This document shows positions 55,620 through 63,990 of a DNA stretch of 64,000 bases, in pieces. How positions within the stretch are numbered: position 1 is the stretch's first letter; every line of letters begins with the position of its first letter. Position numbers and translations under genes: made by a program. Origin of the DNA: CAVPNY01 sp963706905 (GTDB lineage Bacteria; Chloroflexota; Anaerolineae; Anaerolineales; UBA4823); contig CAVPNY010000020.1 in the NCBI GenBank assembly GCA_963706905.1, positions 178,154 to 242,153 on the forward strand. The letters run 5' to 3'. A model generated the notes under the pieces. That model was not told the origin of the DNA. It ran no database searches and saw only the letters and a list, made by a program, of their open reading frames with translations.

Positions 55620-56561
55620 TTATTCCAGTAAATCTCCAGATGCCAGCCCAACTTGCCGACAGAATGCAGCCAAACTCATTTGGTGTCCATCCGACAACCT
55701 GAGCTGGTTCAGGTGCAATAGTCCATCGCCTGTGGCAACCTCCACGGTGTGCGGGTTGATCCGGATGATCTCGCCAGATAAGGAAAGTGGTTTTTGAAGT
55801 GTCGCCCGGGCGTGTAAGAAGAAGAGTCGCTCTCCACGGATGAGTGCGAAGCACTGCCCGGGTGTGATGATGATCCATCGGCGCAAGGTCTCCGCAGGGA
55901 GAGACCAATCCAGGTGGAAATCTTGTTCAGTTGTGGATGAATAATACGAGGCGCCTTTTTGCGGCTGAGGCGTGCGGGTAAGCGTGCCATTTTCGATATC
56001 GGACAGCAGCCGGCTGACAAGGTTCAGGCTGCGTTCCATGATGCGATCATAAAGGGATGATACGCTATCACTTCGGCGCGTCTGGCAGCGCACCTGGTAG
56101 AGCAGGTCACCAGTATCAATTCTAGGGTCCATGACGTGGACAGTGACGCCCGACCAGCGCTCGCCTTTTCGCAGGCACCAGAATACTGGGTGTTTGCCAC
56201 GGTAGGCGGGTAGTAACGAAGCATGGAAATTAACTGACAACCGTCTTGGTACTCTTAATAGCTCTGAGTGAAAGATTTTTGGATAACCGATCGATAAGAA
56301 CAAATCAGGTTCGAGCGCCCGCATTTGGGCAATAAATCCCGGCTGATTAGGATTGGCCGGCTCAAAAGAGGGGACGCCGTAAAAGGCAACAGCCTGTGGA
56401 AAACCGGGTAGTCCCTCCGGCACCGGATTGGTCGAGTCTCGTATGATAGATGGGACATCGACCAACCCAGCCAGATTGCAAGATGCATCCAACAATGCCT
56501 GGAAGTGGCAGTTGCTGAATTGGCTATTAGAATTACCGAAGAATATGACGCGCAGGGCCAT
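55620..56561 (-). CDS. Formyltransferase-family protein (methionyl-tRNA formyltransferase-like)
   Basis: A 313-residue protein of the Fmt/PurN/ArnA formyltransferase fold. The catalytic Asn-His-Asp triad is visible in SVNFHASLLPAYRGKHPVFW and HVMDPRIDTGDLLYQ, so it should use 10-formyltetrahydrofolate. A C-terminal OB-like domain (about 210-305) is present as in Fmt. Its place inside a sugar-catabolic operon argues for formylation of an amino-sugar or similar small molecule rather than initiator tRNA; this is inference. Confidence 0.85.
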   Translation of the reverse strand: MALRVIFFGNSNSQFSNCHFQALLDASCNLAGLVDVPSIIRDSTNPVPEGLPGFPQAVAFYGVPSFEPANPNQPGFIAQMRALEPDLFLSIGYPKIFHSELLRVPRRLSVNFHASLLPAYRGKHPVFWCLRKGERWSGVTVHVMDPRIDTGDLLYQVRCQTRRSDSVSSLYDRIMERSLNLVSRLLSDIENGTLTRTPQPQKGASYYSSTTEQDFHLDWSLPAETLRRWIIITPGQCFALIRGERLFFLHARATLQKPLSLSGEIIRINPHTVEVATGDGLLHLNQLRLSDGHQMSLAAFCRQVGLASGDLLE

Positions 56562-56582
56562 TTTAACGATTATGAGTCCAGG

Positions 56583-57437
56583 CTATCGGTGGACACCAGT
56601 TGGGAAATTGATCTTCTTGAAGGAAGCCGCGCGCTCTTCCAAGGGGATTTCGACAGCCATGCGTTCAATACTGGAACCCAACTGAACCCCGTGACAGCCA
56701 GTGTGATCGAGCATGTACTGACCGTCTTCCGGGTTGGCCAGAGCCGCGCCGTGGGCAAGCAGGATTACATCAGGCTTGATGCGAGTGGCGATGTCGTAGT
56801 GGATCTGGGTGCGCTTTGCCATTTCATCAATCGTACTGCCTTCGAAGTAGCCTGTGGTGCCGCCGCGGGTGATACCGGCATGGAAGATGAATATGTCAGG
56901 ACCCGCTCCTTCCATCATACGGACTGTGTCTTCCTCATTGAATGCATAGCCGATTGTCAACAAGTCCAGCTCTCGGGCGATATTCAACATGTTGATCTCG
57001 TGCTCATAGCCGAGCCCTGTTTTCTCAAGTGTTTTGCGGAATTCACCATCGAACCAGGCTACTGTGGGAAAATTATGCACCCCCGAAAAACCGATGTGCC
57101 GGACATCTTCCAGGAACAAGCGCATATCGCGCAGCACATCCACCCCGTTCAAGCCTGCAATGACCGGGACTTGCTTCACCTGCGGCAATACTTCACGCTT
57201 GCCGACTTGAAAGACCATCTCGTTTGCATCCGCCATTGGCAACATACCAGCCAACGACCCATAACCCTGCATGCGAAAATAGCCAGTGTTGTAAACACCA
57301 AGGATATCCACGCCGCCGCGCTCAATGAACTTGGCGGCAATACCGTTGCCGGCACCGGTCATAACCAGCGGTCGGCCACGCCTGATCTCGGCTCTAAGGC
57401 GCTCAAGGAATTGAGCGCGTGTATAGCGAATTGCCAT
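56583..57437 (-). CDS. Phosphoenolpyruvate-hydrolase-family TIM barrel (Tm-1 C-terminal homologue)
   Basis: A 284-residue protein matching the PEP-hydrolase-like TIM-barrel family, also found as the C-terminal half of plant and fungal Tm-1-like proteins. RGRPLVMTGAGNGIAAKFIERGG, VLPQVKQVPVIAGLNGVDVL, then IGFSGVHNFPTVA and HAGITRGGTTGYF are typical. The exact reaction of the family is unproven. AAGGAGG precedes the ATG. The partner UPF0261 gene lies upstream, now separated by an IS630 element; before insertion the two were about 105 bp apart. Confidence 0.87.
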   Translation of the reverse strand: MAIRYTRAQFLERLRAEIRRGRPLVMTGAGNGIAAKFIERGGVDILGVYNTGYFRMQGYGSLAGMLPMADANEMVFQVGKREVLPQVKQVPVIAGLNGVDVLRDMRLFLEDVRHIGFSGVHNFPTVAWFDGEFRKTLEKTGLGYEHEINMLNIARELDLLTIGYAFNEEDTVRMMEGAGPDIFIFHAGITRGGTTGYFEGSTIDEMAKRTQIHYDIATRIKPDVILLAHGAALANPEDGQYMLDHTGCHGVQLGSSIERMAVEIPLEERAASFKKINFPTGVHR

Positions 57438-57584
57438 AGGATTTACCTCCTTGAATGAATAGAACTAAGCTTGCACGTTGATTTCCACAAACTCATTCTG
57501 TGAATAATCGCGTCTTTATTGGGTTTCACCTCTTTAGATTACTGATCCTTGCGGATTAAACTAAACTATGGTTTGATAGGCCGC

Positions 57585-58085
57585 ATGGCCAAAAAAGAAC
57601 TTAAGAGCTGGAAGGAAGAACGTCGAAAACGCGCCTGGAAGTTATACCAAGCAGGTTGGGCGCAGAAACAAATCGGCGAAGCGTTGGGCGTCACCAAAGG
57701 AGCAGTGAGCCAATGGATCAAAGCGGGCAAGGAAGGAGGGGAAGCGGCGCTCAACTCGAAAAAGTCCAGCGGTTCTCCTCGCCGGTTGAGCACGGAAGAA
57801 CGGCGGCGCATTCCAGGGCTATTAGAACGTGGGGCAGAGAGCTTCGGTTTTCGGGGCAATCTATGGACTTGTCCACGGGTAGCGCAGGTCATCGAACGCG
57901 AGTTGGGCGTGAAGTACCACCCTGCCCATGTGAGCCGCATTCTGAAAGAGCTGGGTTGGACACCCCAGAAGCCCATTCGACGAGCCAAACAGCGCAAGGA
58001 AGCTGAGATCCAGCGATGGAAAGCAGAGCGGTGGCCAGAGTTGAAAAAAAGGCAGCCCAAGAAGGACGAACGATCGTCTTCATAG
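57585..58085 (+). CDS. IS630 transposase, first frame
   Basis: A 166-residue frame from ATG 57585 with helix-turn-helix domains (WAQKQIGEALGVTKGAVSQWI, then CPRVAQVIERELGVKYHPAH). It ends shortly after an A7 run (58044-58050). A -1 shift there reads straight into the second frame (ELKKKAAQEGRTIVFIDE), giving a fusion of about 335 residues, the normal IS630 size. Confidence 0.88.
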   Translation: MAKKELKSWKEERRKRAWKLYQAGWAQKQIGEALGVTKGAVSQWIKAGKEGGEAALNSKKSSGSPRRLSTEERRRIPGLLERGAESFGFRGNLWTCPRVAQVIERELGVKYHPAHVSRILKELGWTPQKPIRRAKQRKEAEIQRWKAERWPELKKRQPKKDERSSS

Positions 58086-58591
58086 ACGAGTCGGGCTTCT
58101 ATCTGCTGCCGATGGTGGTGCGCACCTATGCCCCTTGCGGTTGCACACCGATTTTGAAGGAGTATTTGTCCTATGACCATCTCTCGGTGATCGGCGCAGT
58201 GACGCCGCAAGGCAGGTTGTTTCTCAAAACGTATATGCATTCGATTACCAGCCGTGAAGTGGTCGCTTTTCTGGGACAGCTTCAGCGCTTGATCCCTGGC
58301 TTGCTGCTGGTGATTTGGGATGGCAGCCCAACTCATCGCTCACAGTTTCTTAGAGATTACCTGGCATCTGGAGCCACCCAGCGCCTTCATCTCGAAAGAT
58401 TACCTGGATATGCTCCGGAACTCAACCCGACCGAGTGGGTCTGGAGCTATCTGAAACTGGCTGATCTGGCCAATATCGCATGTGACCACCTTCCTGAGCT
58501 GGATGCTCATTTGTATAAAGCTAAGAAACGATTGCAGCGTAAACCCAATTTGATCCAGGCGTTCATCCATGATGCAGGCTACGAAGTTTAG
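58016..58591 (+). CDS. IS630 transposase, second frame (catalytic)
   Basis: It carries the DDE catalytic domain: IVFIDESGFYLL (first Asp), LLVIWDGSPTHRS (second Asp) and GYAPELNPTEWVWSYL (Glu). The annotated ATG overlaps the first frame. Real expression is expected by slippage on the A7 run rather than from this ATG. All catalytic residues are intact, so the element may be active. Confidence 0.88.
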   Translation: MESRAVARVEKKAAQEGRTIVFIDESGFYLLPMVVRTYAPCGCTPILKEYLSYDHLSVIGAVTPQGRLFLKTYMHSITSREVVAFLGQLQRLIPGLLLVIWDGSPTHRSQFLRDYLASGATQRLHLERLPGYAPELNPTEWVWSYLKLADLANIACDHLPELDAHLYKAKKRLQRKPNLIQAFIHDAGYEV

Positions 58592-58606
58592 ATTATTATG
58601 CAGAGA

Positions 58607-59830
58607 TCAGTAGTTCTTTTTTTCGATCAATTCGATCAGCAACTGGACAGCCTCGACAGCAAACGCAGGATCTTCGATATGGGTGGGGCGTTCGAGCACC
58701 TGGATATTGGCTGGTAAATTGGCTTTGAGCTCACTGACGAAAGCTGCATCCGCATCGGGATCGTAAAAACCCATACCCTCGACCGCGTAGCTATCGTATC
58801 CTGCTGTCGGGATCAGGAAGATCGCATCTTTGTGGGTATGCTGCAGACGCCGGGCGACTTCACGCCCAACTTCAGCCATCTCAGTTTTAGACAGGCGCAA
58901 ATCAGTAATCTGAGGGCTATGGCGGATCAAAGTACGATCACGATATTTCTCCGGTACCGTTTCAGGCTCGTTGTATACCAGGACTTCCAAGGCCCCTGGG
59001 CAGATTACCTGAGGTAGTCCCAGCTTGCCGGCGGTGGTCAGACGATCTGGCCCTCCCGCCAGCAGGGCATGGTACATTTCATTGGAAACCTCAATGATCG
59101 AATAATCGAGGACAGCCCCAATGATGCCTTCGCGCATCATCTGTTCCATGGCGCGCCCACCCGGTCCGATAGCATGAAAGACGATTGTTTCAAAACCAGC
59201 CGCTTCGAGCGCTTCGACAGCCCGCATTGCGCCTTGAGTGGTAATGCCAACTGTGGTCACAGCAACCAGTGGTTTCGTTCCGCGTTCCAGGCGAAGATTG
59301 ACGTCTGCCATGCCGCATACTGCCCCGGCGGCGTTAGCCAGGATCATGCGGGTTACCGGATTCAATCCCAGGATATCGGTGACCGAGAACATCATGGTGA
59401 TGTCTTTGATATCCACCCAGGGACCAACATTTCCGGAGGCCATTGTAGAAACCATCACTTTAGGGAAACCGTATGGCAGGGCACGCATGGTTTTGGTAGC
59501 AAGGGTAGTTCCCTGAGTACCACCCATCGAGACGATGCCATGGATTTTCCCTTCGGAAGCCAGGCGAGTGACAATATTTAGAGCTCCTTCTGCCATTACC
59601 GGGGCTGCGACATCTCGGGAGGGATGCTCAAGGATCTTCGTAAGGGGCATGCCGCCCGCATCTGCCACCTCCTGACGGGTGATATCAGCATGGGCCGCGG
59701 GTGTTCCAACCACGCCAACATCGATCACCAGCGCCTGATCGCCGAATGCTTCAATTTGCTCGCGCAAGTACTGGGCTTCTTTACCCTTTGTGTCCAGGGT
59801 GGCGAGGACAACGATGGTTTTTCCGCTCAT
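58607..59830 (-). CDS. Tm-1-like ATP-binding protein (UPF0261)
   Basis: A 407-residue protein of the UPF0261/Tm-1-like family: VVLATLDTKGKEAQYLREQI near the start, then GIVSMGGTQGTTLATKTMRALPYG (split as GIVSMGGTQGTTLA and TMRALPYG), VGITTQGAMRAVEALE and DAIFLIPTAGYDSY. The plant homologue binds ATP and blocks a viral replicase; the bacterial role is unknown. ATAAGGAG precedes the ATG. Its stop codon now lies within the right end of the IS630 element: the original TAA at the TA target was replaced by TAC-TGA, adding one Tyr. Confidence 0.9.
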   Translation of the reverse strand: MSGKTIVVLATLDTKGKEAQYLREQIEAFGDQALVIDVGVVGTPAAHADITRQEVADAGGMPLTKILEHPSRDVAAPVMAEGALNIVTRLASEGKIHGIVSMGGTQGTTLATKTMRALPYGFPKVMVSTMASGNVGPWVDIKDITMMFSVTDILGLNPVTRMILANAAGAVCGMADVNLRLERGTKPLVAVTTVGITTQGAMRAVEALEAAGFETIVFHAIGPGGRAMEQMMREGIIGAVLDYSIIEVSNEMYHALLAGGPDRLTTAGKLGLPQVICPGALEVLVYNEPETVPEKYRDRTLIRHSPQITDLRLSKTEMAEVGREVARRLQHTHKDAIFLIPTAGYDSYAVEGMGFYDPDADAAFVSELKANLPANIQVLERPTHIEDPAFAVEAVQLLIELIEKKNY

Positions 59831-60113
59831 AAATTCGCTCCTTATTCATCAGATTTCCATAATCTCAATCAAATGCGACCGAGAAAGTTAACCAGCAAGC
59901 TTCGTTCGCTCCGGATTTTATGAAGTCGCCTCAGGTAACTACAGATCGTAGCATAGCCCTTAATAGCCCTTAGATGGATTAAGCGCATCACAACAGCGTT
60001 CGCACACACCTTTAGACTGTCGTATTAAAGAGCTTAATACCCCAGACTACCGAGTGGGCAGGTACATCTATTAGATTATCCAACCAGATCGAGCCGGTTG
60101 ATTGTCAGGTAGC
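59831..60113. other. Intergenic region with small palindrome
   Basis: About 280 bp upstream of the Tm-1-like gene and downstream of the sugar isomerase gene. The perfect 7-bp inverted repeat GTATTAA-agagc-TTAATAC at 60022-60040 could be a regulator operator. I see no gene. Confidence 0.35.
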
Positions 60114-60971
60114 CTATTTTGCAGTTTTAATGGACTTAGCCGCTTCAACTTGCTCACGCAGCCACGCAACCGACTTGATCACATTCTCCTCACCGTCACT
60201 CTCGATAGATAAAACGCCATCCCAGCCAGTCTCGTTCAGGTAGTGGATGCACTTGGCGATATTATCCGCGTTGACACCTCCGCCGATATGGACCACCGAA
60301 GCTGAAATGCCCGTGCTTTTGCCGCGTGCCGCCTCAGCCAGCTCTTTACTCACATCCTTTACATGGACATGGGTAACGTATTTTCGCACCGCTTTCAGGA
60401 ATTCTAGTGGATCCTTACCAGAAATGAATGTATTTCCGGTGTCGAAGTTGATCTGCATGTACTCTGATTCGAAATGCTCCACAATGTCCAGTAGATATTC
60501 TGGATTGGTCGTGAATGGGCCATGCGGTTCGACATTGATCACCACTTTATGGTTTTCAGCCACCGATAGGCATTGGGAGAGGTGATATTTGATAATGTCG
60601 AGTTGTTCTTTGTCCGGAACACCTTCCAGTTTGTACTTTCCATCTGTGGTGTCCACGTAGGGAACGCCGAGGTGGCTGCAGTAGAGTAGACCGCGTCGAA
60701 TAAAATCGATGCATTCCCAGCGGTTGATTGGAAAGGATACGTCAAGTTGGGAGACTTTCAGGCTGTGCTTATCCAATTTCTTACGCAGGTCGAGTGGATC
60801 GCTATCGAGCGGGATGAATGGCGCAAATCCCAGACCGGTGAAGAATTCCGTCCCCCCTACCGCCTCCAGCTCGCAGTACTCGATCCCTTGCTTTGCAATG
60901 ATCTCAAAGCAATATTCAACTGGCTTGTCTAAATGGCGCCAGTTGTCGGTATTGATACCGATTTTGATCAT
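60114..60971 (-). CDS. Sugar phosphate isomerase/epimerase-like TIM barrel
   Basis: A 285-residue xylose-isomerase-like (AP-endonuclease 2 fold) protein. INTDNWRHLDKPVEYCFEII, INVEPHGPFTTNPEYLLDIV (metal Glu), MQINFDTGNTFISG (metal Asp region) and THVHVKDVSKE (His), then GVLSIESDGEE (Glu) supply the divalent-metal site. It would isomerise, epimerise or dehydrate a sugar or sugar acid. AAAGGAGCAAACC precedes the ATG. It lies between the SorC-type regulator and the Tm-1-like gene. Confidence 0.88.
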   Translation of the reverse strand: MIKIGINTDNWRHLDKPVEYCFEIIAKQGIEYCELEAVGGTEFFTGLGFAPFIPLDSDPLDLRKKLDKHSLKVSQLDVSFPINRWECIDFIRRGLLYCSHLGVPYVDTTDGKYKLEGVPDKEQLDIIKYHLSQCLSVAENHKVVINVEPHGPFTTNPEYLLDIVEHFESEYMQINFDTGNTFISGKDPLEFLKAVRKYVTHVHVKDVSKELAEAARGKSTGISASVVHIGGGVNADNIAKCIHYLNETGWDGVLSIESDGEENVIKSVAWLREQVEAAKSIKTAK

Positions 60972-61050
60972 GGTTTGCTCCTTTCTTTTGTCTTGGATTG
61001 AACGGTTGAAAACAACCTGACCGGCAAAATTGGCCGATCTGGTTAAACAC

Positions 61051-62016
61051 TTATTCGTTGCTCGTCAGTATGCTTACCGCGGTCTGTTGATCGGTGACGA
61101 GCACGTTTATGAGATTGCCGCGCAGTGCGCCGAGAATGGCGGATAGTTTGGCTGCGCCTCCAGCAACTCCTATGACAATATTAATGGCATGTATCTCCTC
61201 CAGGCTAAGACCGATCACCCGGTCATCCAGATCTGAAGCGATCTGCTGCCCGTATTTGTTGAAATAGCGCAGGTTGATATCTCCAACTGCGCCACGCTGC
61301 TGTAATGCTTGCAGCTCGGACCAGTGCACAATCTGCCCGGCGCGCATCAAGATCAAATCTTGGCGAGGCGCTCCAATGCCCATCACTGCCAGATTAGCTG
61401 ACCGAGCCTGCTCGAGTGACCGGTGTACGAAAGGATCTGCAAGGATGGCATTGCGCGCGGCAGGTGTTCCGGCAACTGCTGGAGCAGGCAGGAGTACGGC
61501 TGTGCCTCCCAGGGCTTGCGCCAGACGGCGGGTTAGGTCGGCAGCATGCACCTCGTGACCAGGATCACCTAAACCACCGAGTCCCTGGATTACAGAGAGA
61601 CCTGGGAAGTTTGGGCGAAAAGGGTTCGCCGAAAAAGTGTTGACCATCCCAAGTAATGAACCACCCCAGGAGATCACGATTAAATCCTGGGGTTGGAGAA
61701 TGCGCAGGAGATATTGTGCCGCAGCCGCCCCTACATCTCTAGCAACAGCTTGCTGATCTTCAAAAGCAGCGGATTCCACGACCAAGGCTTCGCGTAATCC
61801 ATAGCATTTTGCGAGGTCCCTTTCCAGACTATCGAAAGCGCCTGTAATAGGGTGGATCGTGATCTGAACGATGCCGTCCGCCTTTGCCTGGCTGAGCAGT
61901 CGCTGAACTTTCTGGCGAGAAAGCCGCAACTGGCTGGCGATTTGATTCTGGGTCAGTTCTTGCTCGTAATACAAGCGGGCGACTTTGACCAACAGGCGGT
62001 TGTGGTCAAGGTTCAT
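61051..62016 (-). CDS. SorC-family sugar-binding transcriptional regulator
   Basis: A 321-residue regulator. An N-terminal helix-turn-helix (YYEQELTQNQIASQLRLSRQ, then KVQRLLSQAK) is followed by a sugar-phosphate-binding SorC/DeoR-like domain with VISWGGSLLGMV, VMGIGAPR, GAVGDINLRYF and GVAGGAAK. The start was placed at ATG 62016 (MNLDHNRLLVKVARLYY), where the family begins; an earlier in-frame ATG at 62211 would add an unrelated stretch overlapping the next gene. SorC proteins control catabolic operons in response to a phosphorylated sugar, so it probably governs this cluster. Confidence 0.9.
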   Translation of the reverse strand: MNLDHNRLLVKVARLYYEQELTQNQIASQLRLSRQKVQRLLSQAKADGIVQITIHPITGAFDSLERDLAKCYGLREALVVESAAFEDQQAVARDVGAAAAQYLLRILQPQDLIVISWGGSLLGMVNTFSANPFRPNFPGLSVIQGLGGLGDPGHEVHAADLTRRLAQALGGTAVLLPAPAVAGTPAARNAILADPFVHRSLEQARSANLAVMGIGAPRQDLILMRAGQIVHWSELQALQQRGAVGDINLRYFNKYGQQIASDLDDRVIGLSLEEIHAINIVIGVAGGAAKLSAILGALRGNLINVLVTDQQTAVSILTSNE

Positions 62017-62125
62017 TGCGAACAACCTTGATGAGCAAATGCCCATTCTTATGCATATGCCCATTCTAGCATTAAAAATGAGATACGTCAATCCGGTCGA
62101 TGATGCTGTAGATACCCTGAACAGA

Positions 62126-63137
62126 TTAAGTTGTTGATATCTGTGTGACTGCACCGTGGTTGGCAGCAGATGCGCGGATGGCATCGTACAGGCGAGCCAT
62201 CCGCAATCCAACTTCTGGCGGGCAGGGATTCTGGATCATCCCGTAGCGCACATCAAGGAACTGCTCCCAGACTCCCAAAGAGGCGGGTAAGTGGAGGGTT
62301 TGCATGCGCTTGCGACCGTAGCGTTGGATTTGCAATCGCTCGCCCCAAATTCCGGTGCGCAGGATGGCATTGGAGTAGAAAGCACGAATATCAGAAGCAC
62401 ACGTGGGGATAAATTCACCAGAGGCGTGTAAGGTTACCAGCGCTCCAGAGATCAGGCGTCCAATGACCACACCCATCGTCTCAACTGGGCGACCGCAGTC
62501 ATCAAGCCATGCAGAGACTTCGGTGAAATCCTGCCCGGCCAGGTCCACCACGGTGTTGAGCATATGGGCGCCGGTGTCGAAAAGAAAACCGCCGCCAGAA
62601 AGTTCGGGGGTTTGCCGCCAGGTCCCAGCAGAGGGCACCCCAATTTTGCCAGACGGTGGCACTGATCGATTGCAGCTTGCCCAGCTCGCCGGATTGAGCC
62701 AGTTGGACGGATGTGCGTATCTGCGGAGAAAGGCTGCCTGGGAAAGCGACAACAAGCAGGCACCCGGTGCTATCGCGAATTTCGATCAAGTGATTTGCTT
62801 CGCGTGCGTTCATCACCATGGGTTTCTCTAATAAAACATCCAGCCCGGCCTTCATGCAGGCAATAGTCTGGTCGTGGTGATATGCATGGGGGGTAATAAT
62901 AAAGGCGGCATCCAGCTGATCGCAATAGACCTCGAGCAATTTATCCAAATCTGGCTCGTTAGGCGGAGGATCGATGCCGATCTCACTGAACAGTTTTCCA
63001 GCGACAGTATAGGCTGCCTGGGATGGCTCACAGACAACTAAAATATCTGTGGTTTCATGCTGCTGGAGCATCTGGCGGATATGGTATTGGGCCATCAGTC
63101 CAGTCCCAATGATGGCAACTCTCGTTTTATCAGGCAT
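62126..63137 (-). CDS. Gfo/Idh/MocA-family oxidoreductase (single frameshift)
   Basis: About 336 residues in two frames. The first (from 63137) has the NAD(P) Rossmann motif VAIIGTGLMAQYHI, AAFIITPHAYHHDQTIACM and the catalytic EKPMVMN (Lys). The second has GGGFLFDTGAHMLNTVVDL, with the conserved D-x-x-x-H that pairs with the catalytic Lys. They join at about 62642, where removing one T gives QNWGPSAGTWRQTPELSGG. The length of 1012 nt is 3n+1. The enzyme would oxidise or reduce a sugar, inositol or amino acid derivative. It is the first gene of the minus-strand cluster, after a terminator. Confidence 0.82.
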
Positions 63138-63203
63138 ACTCGAAGGATTCCTTTCCTGAAGCGATGATGTGATGAATTTTATCCTAGTCTCTGGAGATTA
63201 CAT

Positions 63204-63242
63204 ATAAAAAAAGAGGCGGTTCAAAAGAAGAGCAGCCTCTTT
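63204..63242 (-). terminator. Rho-independent terminator (minus strand)
   Basis: On the minus strand, AAAGAGGC and GCCTCTTT form an 8-bp stem followed by a run of seven T. It ends transcription of the VOC-protein gene before the Gfo/Idh gene. Confidence 0.85.
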
Positions 63243-63345
63243 CGTATTAAGAGAACGAGTAATCTAAGGGGGAAGGAGCCGATAACCGGCTTCGCTGATG
63301 TTCAAGTTACATGAAAAAAGTATAGCGAATTCGATCACGCCAATA

Positions 63346-63881
63346 TCATGTGATAACTGCGGGATAAATTTTTTCTGGTGGAGAGCGACGTTTTGGCCTT
63401 TGAATCAATTCGATGATAACCCCTAACAGGCGTTCAGTGTTCAGGTAAGCATAGTGACCATCTCCATCCAAACCAAATCCTGAGCCGTCCTGTATTATGC
63501 GTAAACCTGCTTTTTTCACACTCTGAATGGCCGATGGCATATCATCGACCAGTATCCCAACGTGGTGAAAACCATAGCCGTGTTCAGAGATGAAGTCTGC
63601 ATAGATCGATTTGCCTTCCAAGTGTTCGATCAACTCGATGCGAGTATTCCCCCAATTTGCGAGTGCAACTCTCATTTTATAATCTGCTGGTTCTCCATAG
63701 TACGTCATTTGCTTCACAAGGGGAAATCAGTAAGTGTAGAAATGCCAGGGACCTATGCCGAACATATGCCAAAACACGTCCACTGCTGCTCCTCTAAACT
63801 CTGGACAATCATGGCGATCTGTGTAACGCCTTTTGAAAAGAAAGGTAATTCGTTAGAGATGATTTGGTCATCATGTTGCAT
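63346..63881 (-). pseudogene. VOC-family (glyoxalase-like) gene, disrupted
   Basis: The intact 3' part (63346-63717) encodes VALANWGNTRIELIEHLEG and EHGYGFHHVGILVDDM, a vicinal-oxygen-chelate fold with metal Glu and His of the methylmalonyl-CoA epimerase/glyoxalase type. The 5' part starts at ATG 63881 behind AAAGGAG (GVTQIAMIVQSLEE) and is continued in another frame by DVFWHMFGIGPWHFYTY. It is broken by a one-base loss near 63787 and an in-frame TGA at 63727-63729. The reading unit would be about 178 codons. As given, only a truncated product is possible. Confidence 0.7.
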
Positions 63882-63990
63882 ACTCAACCACTCCTTTAAT
63901 CTGTAAGGGAGATTTATAGCGATGAAAACCTTCGCGGATCGGTAAGCTATTTGGGCTTGCTTGTAAAATTTTTTCGAGGAAAGGAAGACG
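63871..63990 (-). other. Possible C-terminal end of an upstream minus-strand gene
   Basis: A short open stretch (LEKILQASPNSLPIREGF, then HRYKSPLQIKGVVEYAT) ends at a TGA that overlaps the start of the VOC gene. It has protein-like composition, but a TAA lies 10 bp from the window edge, so it could be the end of a frame-disrupted gene or chance. I cannot name a family. Confidence 0.25.

Larger units (their letters stand above)
57542..58610 (+). mobile_element. IS630-family insertion sequence
   Basis: A 1069-bp element flanked by TA (57540-57541 and 58611-58612), the usual IS630 target duplication. Its inverted repeats share CTGATC at the tips and CTAAACT (with internal TGC) further in. It carries a transposase in two frames. 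It lies between the Tm-1-like gene and the PEP-hydrolase-like gene, in the opposite orientation. Confidence 0.9.

Noticed and set aside
57542..58610. IS630 second frame as an independent host gene
   Set aside because: It lies inside the inverted repeats, overlaps the first frame at an A7 run and carries the DDE catalytic residues.
62017..62211. N-terminal extension of the SorC regulator from ATG 62211
   Set aside because: It overlaps the end of the Gfo/Idh gene, and the family N-terminus begins at ATG 62016.
63727..63729. In-frame TGA in the VOC gene as a selenocysteine codon
   Set aside because: VOC enzymes have no Cys/Sec at this position, no SECIS-like hairpin is evident next to it, and the same gene has another lesion nearby. 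Pseudogene or error is more likely.
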